DNA from: Sporomusa sphaeroides DSM 2875 | Lineage (GTDB): Bacteria > Bacillota > Negativicutes > Sporomusales > Sporomusaceae | Assembly: GCF_001941975.2 (NCBI RefSeq) | Contig: NZ_CP146991.1 | Coordinates: 1,241,501-1,305,500 of the forward strand | DNA: 64,000 nucleotides | Direction: 5' to 3' | In this document: one piece after another, positions 9,062 through 19,277 of the stretch | Position numbering within the stretch: position 1 is the stretch's first letter | How the letters are laid out: the number at the start of each line of letters is the position of its first letter | Position numbers and translations under genes: made by a program | The notes under the pieces: generated by a model | Seen by the model: only the letters and a program-made list of their open reading frames with translations | The model's database searches: none | Told to the model about the DNA's origin: nothing

Positions 9062-10093
9062 TTATGAAGCTATTCCCGCTTGATCTGTATTGACAGCGGT
9101 TGTTTTGGTTTCCCGTATTTTCCGGTAAAGTGCCTTTTCAGCTTCTGACAGTTCGCGGGGGATATCGATACGGATTTTTATATACAGGTCGCCAACCCCC
9201 TGTTTTTTCGGCAGGCCTTTATTTTTTACCCGGAGTCTTTGACCGGTGTGAGTACCTGGCTGCACTTTAAGCTGGACTGAACCATGCGGTGTGGTAACAT
9301 TGATGGTGTCGCCCAGGACGGCTTGCTCAGGCTGAAGCGTGAGATCGGTTTCCACATCACTGCCCTGTATTTGCCAGACAGGATGGGGAGCAACCTGGAT
9401 TTGCAGGTAGAGGTCGCCTGCAGGGGCTGCGCCATAGCCTTGGCCGCCTAAGCCTTTCAGTCGCAATGATGCCCCGGGATAGAGTCCGGCAGGAATTTTT
9501 ACTTTAACTGTTTTGCTGCCTGCCATAGCGCCTGTACCGCCGCAGGCCTGACAGAGGCCGCGTTGGCTGAAGCGCCGCCCTTCGCACGCGGTGCAGACGG
9601 TGGAGGCTGCCAGGTGCAGTTCCTTTTCCGCTCCCCGGAGGAGCTCCTCTATCGCCAAACTTATTTCTGCCTGGACATCTTCGCCTTTGCTGTTCCTTTG
9701 CCGTGTACGGCTTTCATAGTGCTGTTTGGCCGCAAAATCCTGACCAAACAGGCTGGAAAAGAAATGGCTGAATTCAAAGCCATTGGGATCAAAGTCGGCA
9801 TTTCCCTGATAGGTATAGGTACGGGCAGCACCCTGAGCGGGGTCAAAAGGGAATTCATCGCCTGAGCGCCAATTCATGCCTAATTGATCATACTTGGCCC
9901 GCTTATCAGGGTCTCCCAACACTTCATAAGCTTCATTGATGAGCTTGAATTGTTCTTCCGCAGCGGCCTTGGCATCGCCTTGATGAAGATCAGGGTGATG
10001 CTGGCGGGCCAGTTTGCGGTAGGCTTGCTTGATTTCTTTTTCCGAGGCGGTTTTGGCAACCCCCAGTGTTTCGTAATAATCAATATATTTCAT
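9062..10093 (-). CDS. dnaJ: DnaJ/CbpA-type Hsp40 co-chaperone with a reduced zinc finger
   Basis: 343 residues. The J domain (residues 4-70) has HPD in [16 protein letters not shown] Gly/Phe-containing linker follows, then a short Cys region and the two beta substrate-binding domains ([12 protein letters not shown] through [12 protein letters not shown]). The Cys region holds only CTAC and CQACGGTG, two CxxC pairs and so one zinc site, where classical DnaJ has four CxxCxGxG units and two sites. By family it delivers clients to DnaK and stimulates its ATPase. It lies 38 bases after dnaK in the same operon. No grpE or hrcA is present, so this may be a second, dedicated DnaK-DnaJ pair (inference). 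The start has AGGGG eight bases upstream. Confidence 0.88.
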   Translation of the reverse strand: MKYIDYYETLGVAKTASEKEIKQAYRKLARQHHPDLHQGDAKAAAEEQFKLINEAYEVLGDPDKRAKYDQLGMNWRSGDEFPFDPAQGAARTYTYQGNADFDPNGFEFSHFFSSLFGQDFAAKQHYESRTRQRNSKGEDVQAEISLAIEELLRGAEKELHLAASTVCTACEGRRFSQRGLCQACGGTGAMAGSKTVKVKIPAGLYPGASLRLKGLGGQGYGAAPAGDLYLQIQVAPHPVWQIQGSDVETDLTLQPEQAVLGDTINVTTPHGSVQLKVQPGTHTGQRLRVKNKGLPKKQGVGDLYIKIRIDIPRELSEAEKALYRKIRETKTTAVNTDQAGIAS

Positions 10094-10131
10094 AACCCAT
10101 CACCCCTTTTGCTTCATTAATAGTCGACGGT

Positions 10132-12000
10132 TTACTCGTACTCAACGTCGATGATGTCATCCTCTGGTTTGCCTTGTTTGCCGGTAGTACCTTGCTGTTG
10201 CCCGGCAGCATCAGGCTGCCACTGAGAGGCCTGGCTGTAGGCTTGCTCTAACTCAGCTTTGAGTTGATGCAGCTTATTGCTGTCAAGGCTGTCTTCACCG
10301 GCTTGCTTGGCGGCTTCGAGGGCGGCAGTCAGGCGTCCGCCGATATGGGCCGGCAGTGTAGCTCCTTTTTCTGTTATCAGGTTTTGCGCCTGATAGGACA
10401 GGGAATCCAATTCATTTTTTAATTCCGCATATTGGCGGCGGTTTTTATCTTCGGCTGCATATTGTTTGGCATCAGCCACCATGCGGTCAATATCGGCTTT
10501 ATCCAGGTTGCTGGAACCGCTGATGGTGATGGATTGCTCCTTGCCGGTGGCCTTGTCCTGGGCACTGACGGTGAGAATCCCATTGGCGTCAATGTCGAAG
10601 GTGACTTCTATTTGTGGCAGCCCGCGAGCTGCCGGGGGGATACCGGTTAATTTGAAACGGCCCAGGGTACGGTTGTCACCGGCCATTTCCCGTTCGCCCT
10701 GCAGCACATGAATCTCTACGTCGGCCTGATTATCCTCGGCAGTGCTGAAGCTTTGGCTGCGGCGGGCGGGAATGGTCGTATTGCGTTCGATAATCCTGGT
10801 CATTACTCCGCCCAGGGTTTCCACACCCAAGGATAAGGGGGTAACGTCCAGCAGCACGACATCCTTAAGGTCGCCGCTTAAGACAGCACCTTGAATAGCC
10901 GCGCCCACGGCTACGACTTCGTCAGGATTGACGCTTTGGTTGGGGGTTTTGCCTGTCAGTTGTTTGACTAATTGCTGTACTGCCAGGATACGGGTGGAAC
11001 CGCCCACCAGGATGATTTCATCGATATCGCCGGCTGTTAGTTTGGCGTCAGCCAGCGCTTTTTCTACCGGAATACGGCAGCGTTCTACCAGGCTGCGGGT
11101 GATTTCATCAAATTTAGCCCGGGTGATTTTGGCATCCAGGTGCTTTGGACCGCCGGCATCGGCGGTGATGAAGGGCAGATTGACGGTTGTTTCGGTAACG
11201 GCAGATAATTCAATTTTAGCCTTTTCGGCTGCTTCGGTCAGACGCTGCAAGGCTTGTTTGTCCTGCAGCAGATCAATACCGTTATTTTTCTTGAATTCAC
11301 CTGCCAGCCACTCGACAACTGCTTTATCGAAGTCGTCGCCTCCCAGGTGGGTATCACCGTTGGTGGCTTTTACTTCAAATACGCCATCGCCAACATCCAG
11401 AATGGATACGTCAAAGGTTCCGCCACCCAGGTCAAAAACCAAAATGGTTTCGTTCTTTTTCTTATCCAAACCATAAGCCAGCGCTGCGGCGGTAGGTTCA
11501 TTGATGATTCTCAGCACATTAAGGCCGGCAACCCGTCCGGCGTCTTTGGTGGCCTGGCGCTGGGCATCGTTAAAATAAGCAGGAACTGTGATAACGGCAT
11601 CGGTTAGCTTTTCACCCAGATATTTGCTGGCGTCATCTACCAGTTTGCGCAGTACCTGGGCTGAGATTTCTTCCGGTGCATATTGTTTATCGTCCACCAG
11701 GAACTTGACGGTATTCTCAGAACCCTGAACTATTTTGTAGGGAACTAATGTCATTTCAGCATCGACTTCATCGAAGCGGCGGCCGATGAAGCGTTTTACC
11801 GAATAAAATGTTTTTGCCGGATTTAAGACAGCCTGACGTTTGGCTAATTGACCGACAAGACGTTCGTTATCGCGAAAGGCGACAACCGAGGGAGTCGTCC
11901 GGGCGCCTTCGGCATTGACAATAACCTCAGGACGGCCTCCTTCCAATACAGCAATACAAGAATTGGTAGTACCTAAATCAATGCCAACTACTTTTCCCAT
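10132..12000 (-). CDS. dnaK: Chaperone DnaK (Hsp70)
   Basis: 622 residues from [15 protein letters not shown]. An in-frame extension of 19 codons upstream has no ribosome site, while GGAGG lies nine bases before this ATG. The nucleotide-binding domain (1-about 365) has the phosphate loops IDLGTTNS and [11 protein letters not shown] and the [10 protein letters not shown] motif. Then come the linker [12 protein letters not shown], the beta-sandwich, the helical lid, and a Gln-rich tail ending DDIIDVEYE, close to the usual EEVD-like ending. It folds and rescues proteins in the cytosol with DnaJ, encoded just downstream. A sigma-A-type promoter and a CtsR-like box lie upstream. Confidence 0.96.
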   Translation of the reverse strand: MGKVVGIDLGTTNSCIAVLEGGRPEVIVNAEGARTTPSVVAFRDNERLVGQLAKRQAVLNPAKTFYSVKRFIGRRFDEVDAEMTLVPYKIVQGSENTVKFLVDDKQYAPEEISAQVLRKLVDDASKYLGEKLTDAVITVPAYFNDAQRQATKDAGRVAGLNVLRIINEPTAAALAYGLDKKKNETILVFDLGGGTFDVSILDVGDGVFEVKATNGDTHLGGDDFDKAVVEWLAGEFKKNNGIDLLQDKQALQRLTEAAEKAKIELSAVTETTVNLPFITADAGGPKHLDAKITRAKFDEITRSLVERCRIPVEKALADAKLTAGDIDEIILVGGSTRILAVQQLVKQLTGKTPNQSVNPDEVVAVGAAIQGAVLSGDLKDVVLLDVTPLSLGVETLGGVMTRIIERNTTIPARRSQSFSTAEDNQADVEIHVLQGEREMAGDNRTLGRFKLTGIPPAARGLPQIEVTFDIDANGILTVSAQDKATGKEQSITISGSSNLDKADIDRMVADAKQYAAEDKNRRQYAELKNELDSLSYQAQNLITEKGATLPAHIGGRLTAALEAAKQAGEDSLDSNKLHQLKAELEQAYSQASQWQPDAAGQQQGTTGKQGKPEDDIIDVEYE

Positions 12001-12072
12001 AATACACGCCTCCTCTTTATTAAAAATTGCGGGATAGTACCTTAGCTCTAAATCCATATTACCAGATAGACG

Positions 12073-12101
12073 TTATTAAGAGAAAAACGAAAAAAGTTCA
12101 A
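12073..12101 (-). promoter_or_regulatory. dnaK sigma-A-type promoter
   Basis: On the minus strand, TTGAAC (12101-12096), a 17-base spacer and TAATAA (12078-12073) form a good vegetative promoter about 70 bases before the dnaK start. Confidence 0.65.
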
Positions 12102-12171
12102 AAATACCCGCTTAGCAGCAATTTAGCCATTTTAGCGATATGATGGTGAATTTTCACAGGCAGGCTAATTA

Positions 12172-12205
12172 TTTTGACCTTTCTTGACTTTTTGACCTTT
12201 TGACT
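12172..12205 (-). promoter_or_regulatory. CtsR-like operator: four GTCAA direct repeats
   Basis: Minus-strand reading gives AGTCAA / GGTCAA / AGTCAA / GGTCAA repeats. One pair, AGTCAAGAAAGGTCAAA (12189-12173), matches the CtsR heptad consensus (A/GGTCAAA-NAN-A/GGTCAAA) with one mismatch and the correct 10-base period. The other repeats are 8 bases apart. The box is about 75-100 bases upstream of the dnaK promoter. Confidence 0.55.
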
Positions 12206-12241
12206 TTGTGCTTTGCCTGCCGGGAGAGGGGGACCGAGACG

Positions 12242-12284
12242 ACAAAAGACGCGGCAGCAAGTGTTGTTGCTTGCTGTCGCGTCT
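12242..12284 (-). terminator. terminator of the peroxiredoxin gene
   Basis: The 15-bp stem agacgcggcagcaag / cttgctgtcgcgtct (one G-U pair) ends on the minus strand in cttttgtc. Confidence 0.85.
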
Positions 12285-12303
12285 TTATACTGTTAAATAC
12301 TTA

Positions 12304-12765
12304 TTACGCTTTTTTGACTTGTTCCAATACTTCCGCTATATCCGGCAGTTCGGGAATGGGATAAATCTTGACCCAAAGGACTTTGCCGTCCTCACCGACA
12401 AGTACATTTGCCCGTTCCGAGAAGCCTTCCTGTTGACGGAAGAGACCGTATTTCTGGGCAATTTCGCCGTGGGGCCAAAAATCAGCCAATAGCTTTACCG
12501 TAGCAATCCCTAATTCTTTGGCCCAGGCATTCTTGCACGGATAGGAATCAATGCTTAAGCCGAGCGGAACGGTGTTATTGCTCTCGAATTCTGCCAAATT
12601 GGCTTCTAATGCTTTCATTTGTTCGGCACAAACACTTGTCCAGGCAAGAGGATGCCAGGAGAGCAGCACTTTTTTGCCTTTATAGTCTGTCAGGCGAATT
12701 TCTTCTCCACGGTTGTCTTTCAGAAGAAAATCGGGTGCATAATCGCCAACCTTAATTCTGTCCAC
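12304..12765 (-). CDS. Peroxiredoxin (AhpC/TSA family)
   Basis: 153 residues from a GTG start (MDRIKVGDYAPDFLL) that has GGAGG eight bases upstream; a longer frame to 12816 lacks a ribosome site. It is a thioredoxin-fold peroxidase. The peroxidatic cysteine lies in WHPLAWTSVCAEQMKAL (equivalent of the usual TPVCT), and a second Cys in SIDSYPCKNAWAKELG could resolve it. It would reduce hydrogen peroxide or organic peroxides in the cytosol using a thioredoxin-like donor, a sensible defence in an anaerobe. Single-gene unit with its own terminator. Confidence 0.88.
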   Translation of the reverse strand: MDRIKVGDYAPDFLLKDNRGEEIRLTDYKGKKVLLSWHPLAWTSVCAEQMKALEANLAEFESNNTVPLGLSIDSYPCKNAWAKELGIATVKLLADFWPHGEIAQKYGLFRQQEGFSERANVLVGEDGKVLWVKIYPIPELPDIAEVLEQVKKA

Positions 12766-12901
12766 TGCAATCGCCTCCACATATGTTTTAAATTTACCTA
12801 TTATATAATTTAACAAAACTCACCTAAAAATCCTTCTTTTACAACACAGTCAGGAGAATTTTACAGGGAATATTTTAATGGGTATACAGCCGGCTGCCCG
12901 C

Positions 12902-14890
12902 TTATATACGGAATTTGCCAATGGCTTCCTGTAATTCTGCAGCCATGTTGCTGAGATTTTGACTTGATGAAGCGATTTCCTGCATGGCTGCCGACTGCTC
13001 CTCAGTAGCTGCCGATACGGTCTGGGCTTCATCGGTCATGGTGTTGGTCAAAGCTGCAATATTTTCGACTGCTGCTACAATTTGCTGGCTGCCACCTTCG
13101 GTATGCTGGATGGCGACGGTAATTTCCTTTACTTGTTGTGAAAGCTCAGCAATCATATCAATGATTTTTTGGAATGCAGTACCTGCTTCATTTACCACAA
13201 TGGTGCAGGTTTTAACCTTGCTGTTGCCGGAATTCATGGTCTGCACTGCTTTGTCGGTTTCATTCTGAATATCTCGAATCAGTGCTTCAATCTGTTTGGC
13301 AGCCACTTGGGACTGTTCGGCCAATTTGCGGACTTCCTCGGCAACTACCGCAAAACCGCGTCCTTGTTCGCCGGCGCGTGCAGCTTCAATGGCTGCGTTC
13401 AGAGCAAGGAGATTGGTTTGACCGGCTATACCGGAAATGGTATTTACGATCTGGCCGATTTCTTTAGATCGTTCTCCCAACTCGGTCACTTCTTTTGCTG
13501 TCGAGTTCACTGTTGCCTCGAGTTCTGTCATTTGATTTACCGCGTTTTGGATGGCTATGCCACCTTCCTGGGCGGTTACCGCAGTCAGTGCTGATTGCTC
13601 TGAAACTGCACCGGCATTTGCTGCTATCGAGGAAACATTTTCAGACATTCGGGTTACTATTCCGGAGGCTGAATCTACTACGAGGCGCTGTTGTTCGGCG
13701 CTTTGCGCCACTTCGGTTATGGAGGAGGCTACCTGATTAGCGGCCTGGGCTGATTGTTCAGAACTGGCATTCAGTTGTTCAGAGGAGGCTGCAACCAGTT
13801 CTGCGTTGCCTTGTATTTGACGGATCAGCTGTGTTAAGTTGAGAACCATGGTATTGAAGGCATCTGCCAGTAGACCTAACTCATCTTTTGAAGTTGCTTC
13901 CAGTCTTTTAATGGTTAAATCGCCTTTAGCAACCTGATTGGCGGCAGCGACAAGGGCAAGAATGGGTTTGGTGGCAATGGTTGAAAGATAGAAAGCTGCC
14001 GCACCTGTTAATGCTATCAACAGTAAGCCAATAAAGGAAGTTTGAATGGCTCCATTTATGCTGCTGGCATTGATAACATGGTATGGAACTTCGGTGCAGA
14101 TCAGCCAGCCGGATTTCTCATTTTTAACATAGCTTATCAGCAGCTTTTGGTCATTTATCGTAACTTCTTCGGAACCGCTTTGGCCTGACAGACCGTTTTT
14201 AGCAAAGCTATAGCTGGAAAAATCAGTGCGTTCTTCCGGCTTTTGCATATTTTTGGTGGGATGTGCCAGCAGTTTTCCGTCCTGGTCCAGGATAAAAGCG
14301 GTAACTTCATCATTAGACAACGTCTTAACAAAGTCGTTTAATACGGCAAGCTCAACCGTCCCCTGGATAACCCCTGTTACATTATTGTTGAAAAAATCCC
14401 GTATCGGGGCAGCCAGTACTGCGATAAGATGCCCGTTGTCCTTACTTACAAGAACTTCTGATATTACCTCTGGCTGGCCTTGCATACCCAGTTTGAAGAA
14501 ATTGCGGTCAGAAACATTTGTTAGCGGTCCGTCATCACTTCTTGCAACTTGGGTTCCCGAAGCACCGGTAACAATCATCAGCGCAAGTTCCGGGTATACC
14601 TTTACCGCATCTGTAACCAGAGTTTTAATTTCTTTCGGGTCACGCGAACCATAGGCGCGAATCGAGGGATTGGTCGCCATGACTTTAACCCCAAATAGAT
14701 TTTTATTAATAAAACTGTCTACTTTCTCGTGAACAACTTCCGCCCGTTTTAAATTTTCCGCCATCGCGTTTTGTTCCGCGAGCTGTATGGAATTGTTTAA
14801 GCTAATACAAGTGAAAATGATAAGAGGTATTGCACTTGCCAATAATAATAAGAACGTCAGTTTTTTTCTAATATTCAAAAATATCTCCAT
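12902..14890 (-). CDS. Methyl-accepting chemotaxis protein with dCache-type sensor
   Basis: About 660 residues. TM1 (8-28), a large extracytoplasmic double-Cache-like domain (about 35-275; [19 protein letters not shown]), TM2 (about 283-303, [14 protein letters not shown]), HAMP, and a signalling domain with the hairpin tip [20 protein letters not shown]. It binds small ligands outside and controls CheA/CheW. ATG 14890 directly abuts AAAGG, too close for use. A TTG five codons in (14878, [11 protein letters not shown]) is correctly spaced from ggatggag and is probably the true start. There is no adjacent che gene. Ligand unknown, though dCache sensors often bind amino acids or organic acids. 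Confidence 0.92.
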   Translation of the reverse strand: MEIFLNIRKKLTFLLLLASAIPLIIFTCISLNNSIQLAEQNAMAENLKRAEVVHEKVDSFINKNLFGVKVMATNPSIRAYGSRDPKEIKTLVTDAVKVYPELALMIVTGASGTQVARSDDGPLTNVSDRNFFKLGMQGQPEVISEVLVSKDNGHLIAVLAAPIRDFFNNNVTGVIQGTVELAVLNDFVKTLSNDEVTAFILDQDGKLLAHPTKNMQKPEERTDFSSYSFAKNGLSGQSGSEEVTINDQKLLISYVKNEKSGWLICTEVPYHVINASSINGAIQTSFIGLLLIALTGAAAFYLSTIATKPILALVAAANQVAKGDLTIKRLEATSKDELGLLADAFNTMVLNLTQLIRQIQGNAELVAASSEQLNASSEQSAQAANQVASSITEVAQSAEQQRLVVDSASGIVTRMSENVSSIAANAGAVSEQSALTAVTAQEGGIAIQNAVNQMTELEATVNSTAKEVTELGERSKEIGQIVNTISGIAGQTNLLALNAAIEAARAGEQGRGFAVVAEEVRKLAEQSQVAAKQIEALIRDIQNETDKAVQTMNSGNSKVKTCTIVVNEAGTAFQKIIDMIAELSQQVKEITVAIQHTEGGSQQIVAAVENIAALTNTMTDEAQTVSAATEEQSAAMQEIASSSQNLSNMAAELQEAIGKFRI

Positions 14891-15119
14891 CCTTTACAAC
14901 AATATGCCTGGACATCTCGTGAATTATATTTGGCAAATAAAACCATATACCTCCGGAATATATTGATGAATAGTATGAATTTATTGACAATATGGCACAT
15001 ATTGATACAACAGTACCTGTTCTGGCAATTTTTTAATTTATGGCAGGAGTTTTGCTGTTCATATGGGAAATAGTATTAATTTACAAGCACTTACTATCTG
15101 GAAATGTAGAGGTATCGTT

Positions 15120-16367
15120 ATGACAATAAAGACAAAGCGTGTAATTGTTGTCGGCGGTGGCGCTGCCGGGATGCTGGCGGCCATTTCAGCAAGCCGGCAG
15201 GGGGCCGGTGTGACAATATTGGAGCGCAATCCCCGTGTCGGGAAGAAACTATTAACAACAGGAAATGGGCGGTGTAATTTTACCAACATCTATGCCGATA
15301 GCACCCGTTACTATGGTACTAATCCCGATTTTGCCCAAACCGGACTGGCAAAATTCAGCATTCAGGCAACAATTGCCTTTTTTGAAGAATTAGGAATTGC
15401 CCACAAGGTGGAGGATGGCGGCAAGGTGTTCCCGATGTCAGATCAGGCGTCCAGTGTTTTGGATGTATTAAGACATGAGCTCAATGAACGGGCGGTCACT
15501 ATTAACTGTGATGCGTATGTCGGAGAAATAAGAAAACAGCAAGGAACCTTTACCATTACCCTGGAAAGCGGAGCGACATTGCAGGCAGATAGCGTCATCC
15601 TGGCTGCCGGAGGGAAGGCAATGCCCTCTACCGGTTCGGATGGTAATGGCTTTTTGTTGGCAGAAAAACTGGGACACACTGTTATCAATGCGTTTCCCGG
15701 GCTTGTGCAACTTAAGCTGGAAGGACCTTTTTTCAAACAAATTGATGGAGTTAAGTTTGTCGGTACTGTGGAAATTTTACATAATGGCAAATCGGCAGCC
15801 AAAGACCGGGGCGATATTTTATTTGGCAACTATGGTGTCTCCGGTCCGCCGGTATTACAGGTGAGCAGAACAGCAGCACAGCTTCTTCATGAGAAAAAGG
15901 CAGTTCAATTAAAAATTACTATGTTGGACACCATTTCCCCGGATAATCTCAAAAAGCTGCTGGCAGCACGCTTCGACCGGCAATCCAGTAAAACAATTGA
16001 ATTTAGTTTAGTTGGGTTGATCAATAAAAGGCTTATCCCTGTAATACTGAAGGAAGCCGGTATTGAGGAGATAAAGCGTCCTGTTGCCAGCCTGTCTGCC
16101 CGGGAACAGGAAAAAATCATGGGAATACTGACAGATTGGCGCTTCACGGTGACAGGTACAAAAGGCTGGCCTTGCGCCCAGGTAACCGCAGGTGGTGTTG
16201 CCACTGACGAGATTAATCCCTATACTATGGAATCGAACCTGGTAAAAGGTTTGTTTTTTGCCGGTGAAATTATGGATATCGACGGACAGTGCGGGGGGTT
16301 CAACCTTCAATGGGCATGGTCTTCCGGTTTTATTGCCGGACAGAATGCGGCTCTCGAAAATAATTAA
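15120..16367 (+). CDS. BaiN/HI0933-family FAD-dependent oxidoreductase
   Basis: 415 residues from ATG 15120, which has agagg seven bases upstream; an in-frame ATG at 15063 has none. The N-terminal Rossmann FAD site is VIVVGGGAAGMLAA, followed by the family signature RNPRVGKKLLTTGNGRCNFTN. A middle barrel domain and a C-terminal FAD closure (GLFFAGEIMDIDGQCGGFNLQWAW) complete the fold. Members are flavoproteins of mostly unknown substrate; BaiN acts on bile-acid intermediates in gut clostridia. No neighbour suggests a pathway. Cytosolic. Confidence 0.87.
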   Translation: MTIKTKRVIVVGGGAAGMLAAISASRQGAGVTILERNPRVGKKLLTTGNGRCNFTNIYADSTRYYGTNPDFAQTGLAKFSIQATIAFFEELGIAHKVEDGGKVFPMSDQASSVLDVLRHELNERAVTINCDAYVGEIRKQQGTFTITLESGATLQADSVILAAGGKAMPSTGSDGNGFLLAEKLGHTVINAFPGLVQLKLEGPFFKQIDGVKFVGTVEILHNGKSAAKDRGDILFGNYGVSGPPVLQVSRTAAQLLHEKKAVQLKITMLDTISPDNLKKLLAARFDRQSSKTIEFSLVGLINKRLIPVILKEAGIEEIKRPVASLSAREQEKIMGILTDWRFTVTGTKGWPCAQVTAGGVATDEINPYTMESNLVKGLFFAGEIMDIDGQCGGFNLQWAWSSGFIAGQNAALENN

Positions 16368-16472
16368 TCGCTACAATGTTTTTGCTATTTATTCTGCTGA
16401 AAACACACCAACCAATATTGCAGCTTACTATTGAATGAAGGCTTTAGGTGAAAGCTGATGGGGGGAGATAAT

Positions 16473-17162
16473 GTGCTGACAGTAGGGATATTAGGCGGCA
16501 TGGGTCCGATGGCGACAGTTGATTTATTTGCTAAGATTGTCGAGTGTACGCCAGCTGCCTGTGATCAGGATCATATCAAAATCATAGTGTATAACAATCC
16601 TCAGATACCTTCGCGGATCGAGGCGATCCTAAATGGCAGCAGGAGCCCTGCCGGAGCACTTATTGATTCGGCCCGGTTCCTGGAAAACGCGGGGGCAAAC
16701 CTTCTGGTCATGCCGTGCAATACCGCGCATTATTGGTATCAGGATATTCAGGCGGCAATTACTATCAAACTGATCAATATGATTGAGAATACGGCTAATG
16801 CTGTAGCTTCCCGGGAAAATAGCGGAGATATTGTGCTGTTTGCCTCTGCCGGCACAGTTCAAACCGCACTGTATCAAAAAGCATTTCTGGCTAAAAACAT
16901 TTCCTTGCTCATCCCGAAACCTGACGAGCAGCAGATTATATCCCTGGCAATAACGGCGGCAAAGGCGGGACAGCTGGAAAATAACCCGTATCTCGGTCAA
17001 CTTGACGAAATAATGTTTGCCTACCAACAGGCAGGGGCCAATTCCTTTATCGGCGGCTGTACCGAAATTCCACTCTTATTTAAATATAGCAGCAGGGAGT
17101 GCTGCCGAATTGACCCAACACGGCTGTTGGCTCAGGAAGTTGTACGGCAGGCTTTACTGTGA
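16473..17162 (+). CDS. Aspartate/glutamate racemase family protein (RacX/YgeA-like)
   Basis: About 229 residues. GTG 16473 (MLTVGILGGMGPMATVDLF) has gggggag five bases upstream and is preferred over ATG 16458. The two catalytic cysteines of the cofactor-independent racemase fold are visible in LLVMPCNTAHYWY and FIGGCTEIPLLF, and the N-terminal GILGGMGPMAT motif is typical. It interconverts L- and D-amino acids, probably aspartate or a broader set. It may supply D-amino acids for the wall or spore (inference). A shared terminator separates it from the convergent LysR gene. Confidence 0.88.
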   Translation: MLTVGILGGMGPMATVDLFAKIVECTPAACDQDHIKIIVYNNPQIPSRIEAILNGSRSPAGALIDSARFLENAGANLLVMPCNTAHYWYQDIQAAITIKLINMIENTANAVASRENSGDIVLFASAGTVQTALYQKAFLAKNISLLIPKPDEQQIISLAITAAKAGQLENNPYLGQLDEIMFAYQQAGANSFIGGCTEIPLLFKYSSRECCRIDPTRLLAQEVVRQALL

Positions 17163-17223
17163 AGCCTGTCCGGCGGTGCTGAGCGATGTTGCGGCAATAA
17201 GAAAAACCCTTAGACATATAAGA

Positions 17224-17258
17224 GAAAGAGCATTGCGTTTTAGCAATGCTCTTTCTTT
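17224..17258. terminator. bidirectional terminator between racemase and LysR genes
   Basis: A perfect 13-bp stem gaaagagcattgc / gcaatgctctttc is followed by ttt on the plus strand and by A/T-rich sequence on the other side. Confidence 0.8.
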
Positions 17259-17292
17259 AGGATCGCACCGGGCAAAGTTAGCTTTCTTCCGG

Positions 17293-18201
17293 TTACCGAT
17301 GTTTAATTTGGTTCAGGTAGTCAAATTGCGTGTATAGCTCGGCGGCAAAAGCTTCAAAAATAGCTAACGCTTCTTTGGTACTGGATTTAGCCATTTTGTG
17401 AGTTAATTTATAACATATCCGGTCAGGCGGGGGATCGGTAAGCTTTTGAATGGTGTATTTGCTGGTTGCTGCTGCGGATTGGGCAATAGATAGGGGAACA
17501 ATGGCCCACTGGTGTGCCGTCCGCAGTAAGGGCAATACCATGGGACCGTTGCTTACCTGAATGTGAGGCGGTTTGAGCGGGTCCCACCATTTGCTATGCC
17601 AGATCTGATAGGTTGGAAACCATTCATGGTATAATTCATCACTTGGATTTAGCTGTTCGGGATGAATGTACTGAACAGCCTGATGCTCCGGCAGGGCTAA
17701 ACGCAGGACGACCATAGGCTCTGCAAAAAAAGGTGATAACTCGATATTTTTTATCAGCCTTTCCTGCAGGACAAACGCAATGTCAATCGTGCGCTGCTCC
17801 AGTAAATCATACAGTTCGGTTGAATTTTTGGTATAAATATGCAAGCGCATGGCAGGATGCTGACTAATGATCTTCTGATAAACATTAGGCAGTAAATATG
17901 TGCTGACACTGTCGACAGAACCAATTGCCAGTGATAAGCTGGTACGTGATTTTAGCGATTGGGTTTCCAGCAGCAGATGCATCCATTTTTCCGCCACCTG
18001 AATGAAATCTTCACCGGCAGGAGTAAGGGTGACGGTTTTTAGGCCTTTTCGCCGTTCCACCAGCACCAGGCCGAGCTCCCGCTCGAGATTCTTGAGGCGG
18101 TGGCTTACGGAGGATTGGGATAAGTGCAGAAATTCAGCCGCTTTTGTTAAACTTTGATTGGCAACGATGGCGAGAAATGCTTGAATGTCATCAATATTCA
18201 T
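17293..18201 (-). CDS. LysR-family transcriptional regulator
   Basis: 302 residues. The N-terminal winged helix (MNIDDIQAFLAIVANQSLTK, then LSQSSVSHRLKNLERELG) is followed by a periplasmic-binding-like effector domain (from about residue 88). It is transcribed away from a TauE-type permease gene 172 bases off, the usual LysR-target layout, so it probably controls that exporter and itself in response to a small anion or acid (inference). A 15-bp palindrome lies in the shared gap. Confidence 0.9.
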   Translation of the reverse strand: MNIDDIQAFLAIVANQSLTKAAEFLHLSQSSVSHRLKNLERELGLVLVERRKGLKTVTLTPAGEDFIQVAEKWMHLLLETQSLKSRTSLSLAIGSVDSVSTYLLPNVYQKIISQHPAMRLHIYTKNSTELYDLLEQRTIDIAFVLQERLIKNIELSPFFAEPMVVLRLALPEHQAVQYIHPEQLNPSDELYHEWFPTYQIWHSKWWDPLKPPHIQVSNGPMVLPLLRTAHQWAIVPLSIAQSAAATSKYTIQKLTDPPPDRICYKLTHKMAKSSTKEALAIFEAFAAELYTQFDYLNQIKHR

Positions 18202-18242
18202 GATCTTTGTCCTTTTGCCCGAATATTAAAGTTTTGCATGTT

Positions 18243-18257
18243 ATTAATGAAATTAAT
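18243..18257. promoter_or_regulatory. T-N11-A palindrome, candidate LysR box
   Basis: ATTAAT-gaa-ATTAAT is a perfect palindrome containing the LysR-type T-N11-A pattern, in the divergent gap between the regulator and the permease. Confidence 0.45.
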
Positions 18258-18373
18258 TCGTTTTACTTAAGTATAAGCACTGGCTATAATGAACTCAAGA
18301 GGCGGCACTTGCCATTTTTTTATTTTTTACATAAGTTGAAGCAATTGTGCATGGAAAATAGGAGGTCAATAGT

Positions 18374-19138
18374 ATGGATAGTATTAGTATGGAAATGATT
18401 AGCTTTTTACTGGTAGCAGGTTTTGTCGGGGCATTTATCGACTCGGTTGTTGGCGGCGGCGGTTTAATCTCCATGCCGGCACTGATGATGACCGGCTTAC
18501 CGCCCAGTGTTGTATTAGGGACCAATAAGCTTGCCGCCATATGCTGTTCTGCGACAAGCAGCATATCCTTTTTGCGCTCAGGCAAGATGGATCTTGGTTT
18601 AATTAAGTATCTGTTTCCGGTGTCTTTACTTGGTTCCATCCTGGGAGCGTACACGGTAAGACTGATTCCGCCCGAATTTTTAAAACCGTTAGTTGTGGTC
18701 ATGCTGATTTTGGTAGCCATTTATACAGTGTTTAAAAAGGACTGGGGTGATACCTCTACTTATCAGGGGGTAAATCAAAAAGTGGGTATCTTGAGCGGCT
18801 GTGCTGCTTTTGTGCTGGGTTTTTATGACGGTTTTTTCGGACCGGGGACAGGCTCCTTCTTAATCTTTGTATTCTTGATGCTGGGCTTTGACTTTGTTGT
18901 GGCTGCCGGCAATGCCAAGGCGCTCAATATGGCGAGCAATCTTGGTGCACTCGCAACTTTTCTGGTGTTTGGTTCAGTCAATTTTGTATATGGTTTTACC
19001 ATGGGCATTGCGATGATTATTGGTGCGATTGCCGGTTCAAAATTTGCCATTGCCAAAGGTGCTGCCTATGTTAAGCCTTTATTTATATCTGTGACAACAC
19101 TGTTGGTTGGAAAACAATTATGGGATCTTTTACCATAA
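18374..19138 (+). CDS. TauE/SafE-family membrane permease
   Basis: 254 residues, about eight transmembrane helices. The family halves begin with GAFIDSVVGGGGLISMPAL and with GFYDGFFGPGTGSFLIF, both typical of the TSUP/TauE/SafE fold. Members export sulfite, sulfoacetate or other small organic anions across the inner membrane; the substrate here is unknown. ATG follows aggagg with an eight-base gap. It is divergent from a LysR regulator that likely controls it. Confidence 0.88.
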   Translation: MDSISMEMISFLLVAGFVGAFIDSVVGGGGLISMPALMMTGLPPSVVLGTNKLAAICCSATSSISFLRSGKMDLGLIKYLFPVSLLGSILGAYTVRLIPPEFLKPLVVVMLILVAIYTVFKKDWGDTSTYQGVNQKVGILSGCAAFVLGFYDGFFGPGTGSFLIFVFLMLGFDFVVAAGNAKALNMASNLGALATFLVFGSVNFVYGFTMGIAMIIGAIAGSKFAIAKGAAYVKPLFISVTTLLVGKQLWDLLP

Positions 19139-19158
19139 ACCAAATGATAAGAAATAGC

Positions 19159-19205
19159 AGGGGACAGGTTCAGTGTTGGACGAAACACCGGCCTGTCCCT
19201 TGTTT
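19159..19205 (+). terminator. terminator-like hairpin of the GGGACAGG family
   Basis: Arms aggggacagg and cctgtccct enclose an inner gtgtt/aacac stem, followed by tgtttt. It also belongs to a dispersed hairpin family seen at 57236, 58413 and 62885. Confidence 0.65.
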
Positions 19206-19244
19206 TATCTGATGACTAAGATTCAGCTGGGATTAAAACCCCAG
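19202..19244. repeat. dispersed element with hairpin (gatgactaagattcag)
   Basis: The stretch tgatgactaagattcagctg continues into a perfect hairpin (gattcagctggg / cccagctgaatc). Its left part recurs at 40311-40341 with only a few differences. It lies between the convergent permease and TetR genes and could also terminate the TetR gene. Confidence 0.6.
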
Positions 19245-19277
19245 CTGAATCAAGTTTCCATGTATCTCTTGTTGTTG

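Noticed and set aside
12013-12057. Longer DnaK N-terminus from the upstream in-frame start
   Set aside because: The extra residues lack a ribosome site, whereas [12 protein letters not shown] has GGAGG nine bases upstream and matches the universal DnaK start.
18207-18398. 63-codon frame between LysR and TauE genes
   Set aside because: It runs over the promoter region and the TauE ribosome site and start, with no ribosome site of its own.
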